From Acidisoma silvae (lineage in GTDB: Bacteria; Pseudomonadota; Alphaproteobacteria; Acetobacterales; Acetobacteraceae), in the NCBI RefSeq assembly GCF_020618775.1, contig NZ_JAESVB010000003.1, positions 248,001 through 312,000 of the forward strand: a stretch of 64,000 bases of DNA. The letters are read 5' to 3'. Below are positions 47,095 to 56,467 of the stretch, piece after piece (the first letter of the stretch is position 1; each line of letters begins with the position of its first letter). Made by a program: the position numbers and the translations under genes. A model generated the notes under the pieces. The model saw only the letters and a list, made by a program, of their open reading frames with translations. It did no database searches and had not been told where the DNA came from.

Positions 47095-48101
47095 ACTTCC
47101 AGCAGCGCCTTGATGACCCCGGTCTCGGGTTTCGCCCAGACCGGAATGGCGGCGGCACCTTCCGTCATCGGCGCACGGTGGGTGGCAAGGGCGGCGGTCG
47201 GCACCTGCCCTGCCGCCATGGCGCGCATCACCTCGGCGAAATCATCCGTCAGCGCGTTGCGGCTGGCGATCAGCGTCGTCTCACGCTTGTGAAATTCCGG
47301 ATCGGGAAAGGAAATATCGGCTGGCACGATGCTGAGCAGCACATAGCGTCCGCCATGGCCGAGATAGAACAGCCCGGCATTCATCGACGGCGGATGCCCG
47401 GTGGCGTCGATCACGACATCGAAGAACTCGCCTTCGGTCATCGCTTCAAGCTGCGCCTTTGTATCCGGGCCGGCGGTGACGATATGGGTCGCACCCAGTT
47501 CCCGCTTGGCGAAATCCAGCCGGTTCTGCCGCAGGTCCATGACCGTCACCTCCGCGCCGCGCGCGCGGGCGAAGATGGTGGCGGCAATGCCAATTGGCCC
47601 CGCGCCCACCACCAGAACACGATCCTCCGCTTGCACGGCGCCGCGACGGATGCCATGCGCGCCGATGGCCAGAAACTCCACCATCGCCGCCTGATCCAGC
47701 GTCAGTTCAGGGGCCGCGATGACGTTCTGCGCCGGTACGGCGATGTATTCCGCCATGCCGCCATCCTGATGCACGCCGAGCACACTGACGCGGCGGCAGC
47801 AATTCGTCAGGCCCCGCTGGCAGGCGCGGCATTGCCCGCAACTGAGATAGGGGACGACGACGGCGGTGGTGCCGGTGGCCAGGCTTGAACCGGCCGGTGC
47901 TTCCACGATCTCGGCACCCAGTTCATGGCCCATGACGCGCGGATAGCTGAGATAGGGCTGCGTGCCACCGAGGATATGGTAATCGGTGCCGCAGATGCCG
48001 ACACGGCGGACGCGCAGAAGCACGTCGCCCGGACCCCGTTTGGGTTCGTCGCGATCGATCAGGCGCAGCGCGCCGGGCTCGGGACAGATCAATGTTTTCA
48101 T
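47091..48101 (-). CDS. Zinc-dependent medium-chain alcohol dehydrogenase
   Basis: 336 residues. VGICGTDYHILGG and MGHELGAEIVE hold the catalytic zinc ligands, CGQCRACQRGLTNCC the structural-zinc cysteines, and LVVGAGPIGIAATIFARARG the NAD site. Related to sugar-acid and polyol dehydrogenases such as sorbitol, L-galactonate or L-idonate dehydrogenase. It is in tandem with the SDR gene, 25 bp apart, under a divergent FadR-type GntR regulator, which fits a sugar-acid route. Confidence 0.85.
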   Translation of the reverse strand: MKTLICPEPGALRLIDRDEPKRGPGDVLLRVRRVGICGTDYHILGGTQPYLSYPRVMGHELGAEIVEAPAGSSLATGTTAVVVPYLSCGQCRACQRGLTNCCRRVSVLGVHQDGGMAEYIAVPAQNVIAAPELTLDQAAMVEFLAIGAHGIRRGAVQAEDRVLVVGAGPIGIAATIFARARGAEVTVMDLRQNRLDFAKRELGATHIVTAGPDTKAQLEAMTEGEFFDVVIDATGHPPSMNAGLFYLGHGGRYVLLSIVPADISFPDPEFHKRETTLIASRNALTDDFAEVMRAMAAGQVPTAALATHRAPMTEGAAAIPVWAKPETGVIKALLEV

Positions 48102-48126
48102 CGTGTTTGATCCGGCAACCGGCGCG

Positions 48127-48867
48127 TCAGATCGACCAGCCCCCGTCGATGATCTGTGCCGTGCCGGTGGTGTAGCTGCTTTCGTCCGACGCCAGATACA
48201 GCGCGAGATAGGCGATTTCCTCGGTCGAACCCAGGCGTCCCATTGGCTGGCGGCGCACGAAGCCGGCACGGGCGTCATCCTCGGAGATATGCCCGGCATC
48301 GGCCTGCGCCTTGATCCGGTCATTGAGAGAGGGCGACTGCACGGTGCCCGGGCAGATGGCGTTGCAACGAATGCCGCGCGTCACATAATCGGCGGCGACG
48401 GATTTCGTCAGCCCGATGACGGCGGCTTTCGATGCGCCGTAAGCGGCGCGGTTGGGCGCGCCTTTCTCGGAGGAGGCGATGGACGCCATATTGACGATCG
48501 AGCCTCGCCCGGCATCCAGCATGGCCGGCAGGAAGGCGCGGATCATCCGATACATGGCGGTGACGTTGAGATCGAAGGAGAAAGCCCAGGCCTTCTCGTC
48601 GCAATCGAGAATGGAACCCTGATGCACATAGCCCGCGCAATTGAACAGGATATCGACGGTGCCGATATCCGCCGCCGCCTTCTGCACGGCCTCGGGTGAG
48701 AGCACGTCCAGCACCAGGGTACGTGCGCCCTGCAAAGTCTCAAGCGCTGCCGCGTTGATGTCACTCGCGATCACCTCCGCCCCTTCGCGGATGAAGAGCT
48801 CGGCCGTGGTGCGGCCAATGCCTTGCCCGGCGGCCGTAATGAAGGCGCGCTTTCCCTGAAGTCTCAT
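48127..48867 (-). CDS. Short-chain dehydrogenase, 2-keto-3-deoxy-L-fuconate dehydrogenase-like
   Basis: A 246-residue SDR. AAGQGIGRTTAELF is the TGxxxGIG cofactor motif, NCAGYVHQGSI and SIVNMASIAS precede the active-site YGASKAAVIGLTK. The stretch ILDCDEKAWAFSFDLNV is typical of the 2-keto-3-deoxy-L-fuconate dehydrogenase/cytosolic BDH group. The start at ATG 48867 has GGAGAG upstream. With the zinc dehydrogenase it makes a two-gene unit, with a FadR-type regulator divergent. Confidence 0.8.
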   Translation of the reverse strand: MRLQGKRAFITAAGQGIGRTTAELFIREGAEVIASDINAAALETLQGARTLVLDVLSPEAVQKAAADIGTVDILFNCAGYVHQGSILDCDEKAWAFSFDLNVTAMYRMIRAFLPAMLDAGRGSIVNMASIASSEKGAPNRAAYGASKAAVIGLTKSVAADYVTRGIRCNAICPGTVQSPSLNDRIKAQADAGHISEDDARAGFVRRQPMGRLGSTEEIAYLALYLASDESSYTTGTAQIIDGGWSI

Positions 48868-48958
48868 CTTGCGTCTCTCCATAATCCGGCTGGGCTATTG
48901 GTGATTAGCGATCGTTTGTCTGTCGTTTATCTATCGTTCTTGGGTCCTGAAGGACCAA

Positions 48959-48969
48959 TGGCCGGACCA
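48959..48969. promoter_or_regulatory. Candidate FadR-subfamily GntR operator TGGCCGGACCA
   Basis: A near-perfect match to the TGGTCnGACCA pattern of FadR-subfamily GntR regulators (C for T at position 4), 47 bp before the ATG of the regulator and about 92 bp before the SDR gene. Just upstream, ggtcctgaaggacc (about 48943-48956) is a second palindrome. Confidence 0.45.
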
Positions 48970-49016
48970 TCCGATCTGTTGTAGTAGTTCGGTAAAGTCC
49001 TGCCAAGCGGAACCAA

Positions 49017-49781
49017 ATGGGAAAAAGAATGGCACTCGAAGCCATCCAGAAGGGCCGGCTGTACAGCCAGATCGCAGATCGGCTCTGTGAACTCATCCGC
49101 AGCGGGGATTATCCGCCCGGCAGCTTTCTGCCCTCCGAACGCGAATTGGCGGCAGCGCTTGAGGTCAGCCGATCCTCCGTGCGCGAGGCTTTGATCGCGC
49201 TGGAAGTGCTGGGCGTGGTCGATGTCCGCGTGGGCGCCGGCATGGAAGTGCTGCGCGTGCCGGATGCCTCGGCCACGCGTGACATCATGGCTCAGCTGGT
49301 CCGCATCAATCTCGCGGAACCCGATCCGGAACTGCCGGTAACGCTGGATCTGTCGGCGGAGATTCCGCCCTTCGCTTTGCTGCAAGCGCGAAGACTGGTT
49401 GAGCCGGAAACGGCTGCCTTGGCCGCGCGTCATGCGACCTCCGTGCAGATCGACACGCTGCGCATCGCTTTCGCGCGCAACCAGCGCGATAATCGCGAGG
49501 GTTCGCGGACCAATCCGGGGGACCGGCAATTCCATATTGCCATCGCTCAGGCCAGCGCCAATCCCGCGTACGAGATGCTGATCACGCTGCTGCTCGGTCA
49601 TCGCTACAGCCCGTTGTTCCGGCATTTGCAGCATCTTTATACGCCGGAGGACATGGCGTTTCGATCGGAGCGCGAGCATGGCGCGGTGCTGGATGCGATT
49701 GTCGCGCGCGATGCCGATCTGGCGCGGGCACGCATGGCGACGCATCTCGATTCCGTCATCGCAATATTCGACCGCGAATAG
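49017..49781 (+). CDS. GntR-family regulator, FadR subfamily
   Basis: A 254-residue regulator with an N-terminal winged HTH (IRSGDYPPGSFLPSERELA, EVSRSSVREALIALEVLG) and a C-terminal all-helical FCD domain with the metal-ligand pattern. These proteins respond to sugar acids, hydroxy-acids or amino acids. It is divergent from the SDR/alcohol dehydrogenase pair, with a candidate operator between them. An in-frame ATG at 49029 is an alternative start. Confidence 0.87.
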   Translation: MGKRMALEAIQKGRLYSQIADRLCELIRSGDYPPGSFLPSERELAAALEVSRSSVREALIALEVLGVVDVRVGAGMEVLRVPDASATRDIMAQLVRINLAEPDPELPVTLDLSAEIPPFALLQARRLVEPETAALAARHATSVQIDTLRIAFARNQRDNREGSRTNPGDRQFHIAIAQASANPAYEMLITLLLGHRYSPLFRHLQHLYTPEDMAFRSEREHGAVLDAIVARDADLARARMATHLDSVIAIFDRE

Positions 49782-49856
49782 GAAAGGCGCATAAACCCTT
49801 GCCACCAGGCGCCGGAGGTCTCTTTCTATCCGCCCTGCGCCCCTAGGAGCCTGCCG

Positions 49857-51416
49857 ATGACCGTCTCGACCGCCGCACTTGATCATGTCCTGGCCGCTGT
49901 GCCGCAGCGCTATGCGGGGCCTGGCGGCGCGGTCGCGGTGGTCAAGGATGGCGTGGTGCTGGCCCGTCATACATGGGGCTGGGCCGATGCCGAACGCCGC
50001 ATCCCTTTCACGCCGCAAACGATCAGCCTGATCTGCTCGATCTCCAAGCAATTCACCTGTGCCGCGCTGCTGGACCAGTTTCCGGACCCGACCGTGCTGG
50101 ACGGTGACCTGCACCGCCGCCTGCCGCTGCTGGAATGCGAGAAACCCGGCATTCTCGACTTGGCCCATAACCAGTCAGGTCTGCGCGACTATTGGGCTGT
50201 TGCCATGCTGTATGGCGCGCCGGTGGAAGGGCTGTTCACGCGACAGGATGCCGAGCGCATCATCAGCCGCACGCGCAGCCTGCATTTCAGCCCTGGCACG
50301 CGCTATTCCTACGTGAACCAGAATTTCCGGCTGATCTCGGACATCCTGGAAGAGCGGGCGGGGCTTGATTTCGGCACGATCCTGCGCCGCCGCATCTTTG
50401 ATCCTGCCGGCATGCCCTATGCGCTGCTCAATGCCGATACCTCCTGGGTCGCCGGTGGCACGGTCGGCTATGAGGGCAGCGTCGAGGCAGGGTTTCGCCC
50501 GGCGGTGAACCGCATCCAGTGGACTGGGGATGCCGGCATCGGCGCGTCGCTGGACGATATGATCGCCTGGGAGCAGCATATCGATGCGACGCGGAACGAC
50601 CCGGAGGCGCTCTACAGCCGTCTCTCCGCGCCTGTCACCTTCCGCGATGGCGCAGCGGCCTCCTATGGGTTCGGCCTGGCGCGGACACAGTTTTTTGGGC
50701 GGGATGCGACCTGTCATGGGGGCGCCCTGCGGGGCTTCCGCAGCTTCCGGGCCTATATCCCGAGCGAGCGCATTTCGGTCGTGACGCTGTTCAATCATAT
50801 GGCCGATCCGCGCGGTCCGGTTGTGGATATCCTGGCCGCCATGCTGGGCGAGGATGCGCCCGCGCCGCGCGCCAACGCAGATACCGGGCCTTTTGTCGGC
50901 CAGTATCTGGAGCCGGAAACCGGCATTGCGACGCGGATCGAAGCTGCGGCCGGCGGCAAGCTGCGGCTCGATTTCGGACACGGGGCTGAGATTCTGTCGC
51001 CCACCGGCGCGGATAATTTCGCCTCCGCCTCCGTCCGTCTGACGCGGCGGAATGGCGCGCTGCATATGGCGCGGGCGGGTGAGAACCTCAGCACGACGCT
51101 GACGCCGCATGAGGGCGAGCCGTCTGTCGATGTCGATGGCGTCTTCCGGTCGGACGAGCTTGGCGCCGAGGTCACCGTGATCGCCGCCGGCGGCACGCTG
51201 TATGGCGCCTTTTCCGGCTTTCTGGGTCAGGGCGCTATGCAGCTTTTGCAGTCTTTCGGACCAGATTGCTGGCTGCTGCCCTGCCCCCGCGCGCTGGACC
51301 ACACGCCGCCCGGGGATTGGACGCTGCATTTCACGCGGGATGGCTCGGGCCGTGTGGATAGTCTGACGGTCGGCTGCTGGCTGGCGCGGCAGATCGTCTA
51401 TCGCCGCGTCGGCTGA
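49857..51416 (+). CDS. dap: D-aminopeptidase (DAP), beta-lactamase-like serine hydrolase
   Basis: 519 residues; the Ochrobactrum anthropi D-aminopeptidase has 520 and is built from a penicillin-recognising catalytic domain plus two beta-barrel domains. The catalytic motifs align in place: SISK (Ser61/Lys64), YVN at about residue 153 and HGG at about 286. It would release N-terminal D-amino acids from peptides. The LysR gene right downstream starts 9 bp after its stop and may control it. Also similar to other class C beta-lactamase-like esterases, but the overall length and order favour DAP. Confidence 0.87.
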   Translation: MTVSTAALDHVLAAVPQRYAGPGGAVAVVKDGVVLARHTWGWADAERRIPFTPQTISLICSISKQFTCAALLDQFPDPTVLDGDLHRRLPLLECEKPGILDLAHNQSGLRDYWAVAMLYGAPVEGLFTRQDAERIISRTRSLHFSPGTRYSYVNQNFRLISDILEERAGLDFGTILRRRIFDPAGMPYALLNADTSWVAGGTVGYEGSVEAGFRPAVNRIQWTGDAGIGASLDDMIAWEQHIDATRNDPEALYSRLSAPVTFRDGAAASYGFGLARTQFFGRDATCHGGALRGFRSFRAYIPSERISVVTLFNHMADPRGPVVDILAAMLGEDAPAPRANADTGPFVGQYLEPETGIATRIEAAAGGKLRLDFGHGAEILSPTGADNFASASVRLTRRNGALHMARAGENLSTTLTPHEGEPSVDVDGVFRSDELGAEVTVIAAGGTLYGAFSGFLGQGAMQLLQSFGPDCWLLPCPRALDHTPPGDWTLHFTRDGSGRVDSLTVGCWLARQIVYRRVG

Positions 51417-51425
51417 GTGCGCGCG

Positions 51426-52331
51426 ATGCGCCATCAGCTCAACCTGGAACAGTTGCGCATCTTCGTCGCCGCAGCCGAACGTCAGCATATGACGCGGGCG
51501 GCAGAGGCGCTCAATCTGGCGCAATCGGCGGTCAGCGGCGCTATCGCCAATCTGGAGCAGCGCTACGGCACGAAACTGTTCCATCGCGTCGGGCGCGGCA
51601 TCGCGCTGACGGAAGCGGGCGGGCTGTTCCTGCCTGAGGCGCAGGCCGTGCTGGTGCGGGCCGAAAGAGCCGAGCTGGTCCTATCGGAACTCGGCGATCT
51701 CAAGCGCGGAACCCTGACGGTGCAGGCCAGCCAGACTATCGCAAGCTATTGGCTGCCGCGTTTTCTGGTGCGCTTCCGCCACGCGCATCCGGGCGTCGAG
51801 ATCAGGCTGTCCATCGGCAATACCGCGCAGGTGGCGGCGGCCGTCCATGAAGGCACGGCGGAACTGGGCTTCATCGAAGGGGCCATCAACGACACGGCGC
51901 TGATCGCCGATGAGGTGGCGCGGGATCAGCTGGTCGTCCTCGTCGCGCCCAGCCATCCCTGGGTCGCGGCCGAAAGCCTGACGCTGGACCAGTTGGCCGA
52001 CGGTCCATGGGTGCTACGGGAGCAGGGGTCCGGCACACGTTCGGCTTTCGAGGCGGCCATGAGCAGCTTCGGTGTCTTTTCAGGCTCGCTGAAAGTGTTG
52101 CTGGAACTGCCGTCGAACGAGGCGGTGCGCGCGGCGGTTGAGGCCGGGCTGGGTGCCACGGCCCTGTCCGCTTCCGTTGCCGCGCCCAGCCTGGAAGCCG
52201 GACTGTTGCAGACCATCGATCTGAAACTGCCTGACCGGCCCTTTTACGTGCTGCGCCGGACCGAGCGCTATCTCAGCCGCGCGGCCGAAGCCTTGATCAC
52301 CATCATCGGCAGCGCGGTGCCAAGGAATTAG
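51426..52331 (+). CDS. LysR-family transcriptional regulator (CysB/CbbR-like)
   Basis: About 301 residues with the N-terminal HTH LEQLRIFVAAAERQHMTRAA, NLAQSAVSGAIANLEQRYG, followed by the periplasmic-binding-like effector domain. A GTG at 51417 directly after the stop of the D-aminopeptidase gene is an alternative start; ATG 51426 is preferred. Effector unknown; its position just behind the D-aminopeptidase gene suggests co-transcription. Confidence 0.86.
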   Translation: MRHQLNLEQLRIFVAAAERQHMTRAAEALNLAQSAVSGAIANLEQRYGTKLFHRVGRGIALTEAGGLFLPEAQAVLVRAERAELVLSELGDLKRGTLTVQASQTIASYWLPRFLVRFRHAHPGVEIRLSIGNTAQVAAAVHEGTAELGFIEGAINDTALIADEVARDQLVVLVAPSHPWVAAESLTLDQLADGPWVLREQGSGTRSAFEAAMSSFGVFSGSLKVLLELPSNEAVRAAVEAGLGATALSASVAAPSLEAGLLQTIDLKLPDRPFYVLRRTERYLSRAAEALITIIGSAVPRN

Positions 52332-52954
52332 GGTGACCGGGGCCTGATCAACGGAATCTGCGGTGCGGCGTCTTCCGGCAGATCGCCGGTCAGGCGCGGA
52401 TCGGTGTGAACCTCGACCTGCATCGCATAGGGCGTGAAGCCCATACGCTGGTAGAAGCCGAGCGCCGCCGGGGAATCGAAAGAACAGGTATGTAGCCAGA
52501 AGCGGCTGATGGGCTTGGCCCAGGCGCGGGCTATGGCAGCCCTCATCAGGGCGCCGCCGAGACCCTTGGCCGTGAAACCGGGGGCAAGGCCGAAAAAGAG
52601 CAGCTCGCAGGCCTCTGCCTCCCGGAAGTCGAGCTGAAGGATGCCGATCGCCTCTCCGTCCTGCCGCAAAGCAAAGCTTTCTATCTGCGGATCGGCCAGA
52701 AGCGCCGCCAGTTCCGCATCCGGCAGGGCGGCCTGGGAAAACCACAGCCAGGGGTCGCCGACGCGGCGGAACAGGGCCCTATAGCCGGCGAGGTCGGCAG
52801 GATCGAACGAGGTGAGCGTGACCTCGGGCGGGAAGAGGGCGGCAGGCAGCGGGTCAGGTTTCGCGCCCATTTCCAGAAACGTCACGATATTGGCGAGATG
52901 CCCGGGCGGTAGCGGAGAATAGCCCGGTGGCAGGGGCGTGGTGTGGGTCGTCAT
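52328..52954 (-). CDS. GNAT acetyltransferase
   Basis: A 208-residue Gcn5-related N-acetyltransferase: LLFFGLAPGFTAKGLGGALM holds the acetyl-CoA Q/RxxGxG/A-like loop and LGFYQRMGFTPYAMQ the C-terminal motif. The protein starts with a proline-rich segment. It overlaps the LysR gene by 4 bp tail to tail. Substrate unknown. Confidence 0.78.
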   Translation of the reverse strand: MTTHTTPLPPGYSPLPPGHLANIVTFLEMGAKPDPLPAALFPPEVTLTSFDPADLAGYRALFRRVGDPWLWFSQAALPDAELAALLADPQIESFALRQDGEAIGILQLDFREAEACELLFFGLAPGFTAKGLGGALMRAAIARAWAKPISRFWLHTCSFDSPAALGFYQRMGFTPYAMQVEVHTDPRLTGDLPEDAAPQIPLIRPRSP

Positions 52955-52989
52955 GAGCGGTCAGGCTTTCGGCTGATGGGTTGGGGGCG

Positions 52990-53778
52990 TCATTTGCCGA
53001 GAAAGGCGGGTTTTCGCTTTTCGGTGAAGGCCGTCATGCCCTCTTTCTGGTCTTCGGTCGCGAAGGCCGCGTGAAAGGTCCGCCGCTCCTGCTTGATGCC
53101 CTGCGCCAGCGGCGTCTCGTAGGCCGCATTGACCAGCTCTTTCGCCAGCTGAACGGCGACCGGCGGCAAGGCGGCCAATTTGGCGGCGACAGCCTTCGCC
53201 TCTTCGATGAGCTTGTCCGCCGGCACGACGCGGCTGACGAGACCGGCGCGCTCGGCCTCCTCCGCGCCGATCATCCGGGCCGTCAGGATCATTTCCATGG
53301 CCTTCGCCTTGCCAACCGCGCGCGGCAGGCGCTGGGTGCCGCCCGCGCCGGGCGGAATGCCCAGCGTGATTTCCGGCTGGGAGAAGCGGGCCGTATCGGC
53401 GGCCAGGATGATGTCGCACATCATGGCAAGCTCGCAGCCGCCGCCGAGCGCATAGCCGGCGACGGCGGCGATGACCGGTGTGCGGCAGCGCGTGACCGCC
53501 TCCCAGTTGCGGGTGATGAAATCCTCGGAGACGGCCTCGGCGAATGTCTTGGACGCCATTTCCTTGATATCGGCGCCGGCGGCGAAAGCCTTGTCCGATC
53601 CGGTGAGGATGATGGCGTGAACGGCAGGGTCGGCGTCCAGCGCCGGTATGACGGCGGAAAGCTCATCCATCATGGTGCTGTTCAAGGCATTGAGGGCTGC
53701 CGGCCGATTGAGGCGAATGACGGCAAACCCCTCCTCCCGCTCCAGGATAAGGCAAGTGAGTTCCAGTGCGAGGTCCAT
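52990..53778 (-). CDS. Enoyl-CoA hydratase/isomerase family protein
   Basis: 262 residues of the crotonase fold. [11 protein letters not shown] (oxyanion-hole region), [14 protein letters not shown] (second oxyanion Gly) and [21 protein letters not shown] with the catalytic Glu are present, so it is a catalytically intact enoyl-CoA hydratase of the FadB/EchA type acting on short or medium acyl-CoA. The ATG at 53778 is chosen; a longer frame running into the dehydratase gene is antisense shadow. It is close to the GNAT gene (35 bp). Confidence 0.9.
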   Translation of the reverse strand: MDLALELTCLILEREEGFAVIRLNRPAALNALNSTMMDELSAVIPALDADPAVHAIILTGSDKAFAAGADIKEMASKTFAEAVSEDFITRNWEAVTRCRTPVIAAVAGYALGGGCELAMMCDIILAADTARFSQPEITLGIPPGAGGTQRLPRAVGKAKAMEMILTARMIGAEEAERAGLVSRVVPADKLIEEAKAVAAKLAALPPVAVQLAKELVNAAYETPLAQGIKQERRTFHAAFATEDQKEGMTAFTEKRKPAFLGK

Positions 53779-53949
53779 GCGTCCGGTCCTTCTCGTTCTG
53801 CGCCAGCAGGCTGCTTTACCCTGTTTACCAGACTTCCCTCGGTTGACACGCCGATGGTCGGGGGGCAGCGTGATCTTTCTATGTTCGGACCTTAAGCCAA
53901 TCCCTAAGAATGGCGCTGCCGGACAAGACGAGACGAAGGAATAGAGTGA

Positions 53950-55746
53950 ATGGTGAGCCAAGATAACGAGAACGGGCCGAAGCGCCTGCGCAGCCGTCGT
54001 TGGTTTGACAACCCTCATGATCCCGGGATGACCGCGCTCTATCTGGAGCGCTACATGAATTTTGGCCTGACGCGGGCGGAACTTCAGTCCGACAAGCCGA
54101 TCATCGGCATCGCGCAGACGGGGTCTGACCTCTCGCCCTGCAACCGCCATCATCTCGACCTTGCGCATCGCGTGCGCGACGGCATTCGCGAAGCCGGCGG
54201 CGTGCCGCTGGAATTCCCTTGCCATCCGATTCAGGAAACCGGCAAGCGGCCGACGGCCGCTCTGGACCGCAACCTGGCCTATCTCAGCCTGGTCGAAGTG
54301 CTGCACGGCTATCCGCTGGATGGCGTGGTGCTGACGGCCGGTTGCGACAAAACCACGCCCGCTTTGCTGATGGGCGCGGCGACGGTGAATATTCCGTCGA
54401 TCGTTCTCTCCGGCGGCCCGATGCTGGACGGCTGGTTCAAAGGCAAGCTGGCCGGGTCCGGCACTGTCGTCTGGCACGCCCGCAAGCTCTATGCGGAAGG
54501 CGAGATCGGCTACGAAGAATATATGGAGATGGTCTCGGCTTCGGCGCCTTCCATCGGCCATTGCAATACCATGGGCACGGCGAGTTCGATGAATGCGCTG
54601 GCGGAAGCGCTCGGCATGTCGCTGCCTGGTTGTGCCGCCATTCCCGCGCCCTACCGCGAGCGCGGTCAGATTTCCTACGAAACCGGCCGGCGGATCGTGC
54701 AGATGGTGCATGAAAACCTGCGCCCGTCGGACATCATGACCAAAACCGCCTTCGACAATGCGGTGGTCGCCGCCGCGGCGCTGGGCGCGTCTTCCAACTG
54801 CCCGATCAGCATGATCGCCATCGCGCGCCATATGGGTGTCGATCACAGCCTGGACGACTGGCAGCGTCTGGGGCCGGAGATTCCGCTGCTGGTGGATATG
54901 CAGCCGGCCGGCCGCTTCCTGGGCGAGTCTTTCCATCGCGCCGGCGGCGTGCCGGCCGTGATGAAGGAGCTGCTGGCCAAGGGGAAGATCGACGGTTCGG
55001 CACTGACGGTCACCGGCAAGTCCATTGCCGAGAATCTGGCCGCGACCGAGGACGGCGACCGCGAGGTCATCCGCGCCTATGACGCGCCGCTCAAGGAACA
55101 CGCCGGCTATATCGTCCTGTCCGGCAATATTTTCGACACGGCGGTGATGAAGACCAGCGTCATCGACGCGGAGTTCCGCGAGCGCTTCCTCAGCAACCCC
55201 GCGCATCCGAATGTGTTTCTTGGCAAGGCCGTGATCTTCGAGGGGCCGGAAGACTATCACGAGCGGATCGAGAATCCGGATCTGGGCGTGGACGAGGATT
55301 CCGTCCTCATCATCCGCAATGTCGGGCCGGTCGGCTATCCGGGCAGCGCCGAGGTGGTGAATATGCAGCCGCCGGCGGTGCTGCTGAAGCGCGGCGTCAA
55401 TGCCCTGCCGACGATGGGTGATGGCCGCCAGTCCGGCACCTCCGGCAGTCCGTCGATCCTCAATATCTCCCCGGAAGCCGCTGTCGGCGGCAATCTGGCG
55501 CTATTGAAGAACGGCGACCGCATCAGCATCGATCTCAATGCCCGGCGCGTCGACGTGCTGATTTCCGACGAGGAATTGGCGACGCGGCGCGCGGCCTATA
55601 AGCCGCCCGTGCTCGACAATAAGACGCCCTGGGAAGAGATCTATCGCAGCATGGTGGGGCAGATGGGTACCGGCGCCTGCCTGGAACCGGCGACCCAATA
55701 CATTAATGTGCTGGAAACCCGCGGCGAGTCCCGCAACAACCACTAA
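53950..55746 (+). CDS. IlvD/Edd-family dehydratase, xylonate dehydratase-like
   Basis: A 598-residue Fe-S dehydratase. Three cluster cysteines are seen in SPCNRHH (about 64), AGCDKTTPA (about 131) and [15 protein letters not shown] (about 204), as in the [2Fe-2S] L-arabonate/D-xylonate group. [14 protein letters not shown] and [10 protein letters not shown] and the C-terminal RNNH resemble Caulobacter XylD. It would turn a sugar acid (xylonate or similar) into a 2-keto-3-deoxy acid, which suits the sugar-acid dehydrogenases 6 kb away. Followed by a terminator. Confidence 0.88.
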   Translation: MVSQDNENGPKRLRSRRWFDNPHDPGMTALYLERYMNFGLTRAELQSDKPIIGIAQTGSDLSPCNRHHLDLAHRVRDGIREAGGVPLEFPCHPIQETGKRPTAALDRNLAYLSLVEVLHGYPLDGVVLTAGCDKTTPALLMGAATVNIPSIVLSGGPMLDGWFKGKLAGSGTVVWHARKLYAEGEIGYEEYMEMVSASAPSIGHCNTMGTASSMNALAEALGMSLPGCAAIPAPYRERGQISYETGRRIVQMVHENLRPSDIMTKTAFDNAVVAAAALGASSNCPISMIAIARHMGVDHSLDDWQRLGPEIPLLVDMQPAGRFLGESFHRAGGVPAVMKELLAKGKIDGSALTVTGKSIAENLAATEDGDREVIRAYDAPLKEHAGYIVLSGNIFDTAVMKTSVIDAEFRERFLSNPAHPNVFLGKAVIFEGPEDYHERIENPDLGVDEDSVLIIRNVGPVGYPGSAEVVNMQPPAVLLKRGVNALPTMGDGRQSGTSGSPSILNISPEAAVGGNLALLKNGDRISIDLNARRVDVLISDEELATRRAAYKPPVLDNKTPWEEIYRSMVGQMGTGACLEPATQYINVLETRGESRNNH

Positions 55747-55829
55747 GGCGGACGTTGAATTTCGGGCTGTCATGTCCTAAGTTCGGGGTCTATCCGCTAC
55801 GCCCGTAGGCGGGCTGCGTTATGCGATCC

Positions 55830-55862
55830 AAGCCCCTGGACCCTCAAGTCCGGGGGCTTTAT
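55830..55862 (+). terminator. Rho-independent terminator after the dehydratase gene
   Basis: A 12-bp stem (one G-T wobble), AAGCCCCTGGAC / GTCCGGGGGCTT, with loop CCTCAA and a short T run. It sits 84 bp past the stop; the space (55747-55829) could hold a small RNA or 3' UTR. Confidence 0.75.
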
Positions 55863-55872
55863 CGTTTCGTAT

Positions 55873-56460
55873 ATGATCCGAACGATAGTGATGATTGATG
55901 GCGGCCATTTGCGTGTGCAGGCAAGGCAGAACAAGCTTGCCTATGACCCGACCCTAATCGAGAAGGTCGCTCATGCCTGCATCGAGCAGGCTCAGGAAAA
56001 TCTGCTCCGGATTCTCTATTATGATTGCGCCCCTTATGTGGGAGAGGCGCGTTTACCGGTTTCCGGCAAGATGCATCAGTTTACCGGGTCAGGAGACTGG
56101 CTGCGGGCGCTGGGGCGCAAAGACCTGTTTGCCATCCGCCAAGGCGTCCTGAAATTCAGAGGTTTCAAGCCCAAGCGTATTCCGATCTCTCCCACCGCTT
56201 TGTCGGATGATGACTTCGTGCCCGACTTCGAGCAAAAAGGCGTCGATATGCGCATTGGTCTCGACATAGCGACTTATTCCGATGAGCGCCTGACGGACCG
56301 GATCGTTCTGATCACCGGGGACACGGATTGTATCCCTGCCATGAAGCATGGGCGAAAGTCAGGGATACAGATGATTTTGGTTAGTCTTCCCGGCCAGCGG
56401 CTGGCGCCTGAGCTTTTCGAACACGCGGATTTCAAGCGGACGATCGTCTGGCCGGGCTGA
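55873..56460 (+). CDS. NYN-domain (PIN-like) ribonuclease-like protein
   Basis: A 195-residue NYN/DUF88 (LabA-like) protein with the metal-binding acidic residues of the PIN-like fold: IVMIDGGHL (Asp9), EQKGVDMRIGLDIA and VLITGDTDCIPAMKHGRKSG. Such proteins are predicted RNases acting in RNA processing or stress responses. It has no fused domain. It lies just 7 bp before a GT39-type gene, possibly coupled, without an obvious functional link. Confidence 0.85.
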   Translation: MIRTIVMIDGGHLRVQARQNKLAYDPTLIEKVAHACIEQAQENLLRILYYDCAPYVGEARLPVSGKMHQFTGSGDWLRALGRKDLFAIRQGVLKFRGFKPKRIPISPTALSDDDFVPDFEQKGVDMRIGLDIATYSDERLTDRIVLITGDTDCIPAMKHGRKSGIQMILVSLPGQRLAPELFEHADFKRTIVWPG

Positions 56461-56467
56461 TCTGATC

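Noticed and set aside
53779-55260. Upstream extension of the enoyl-CoA hydratase frame
   Set aside because: The extension is antisense to the xylonate-dehydratase-like gene; the family N-terminus begins at ATG 53778.
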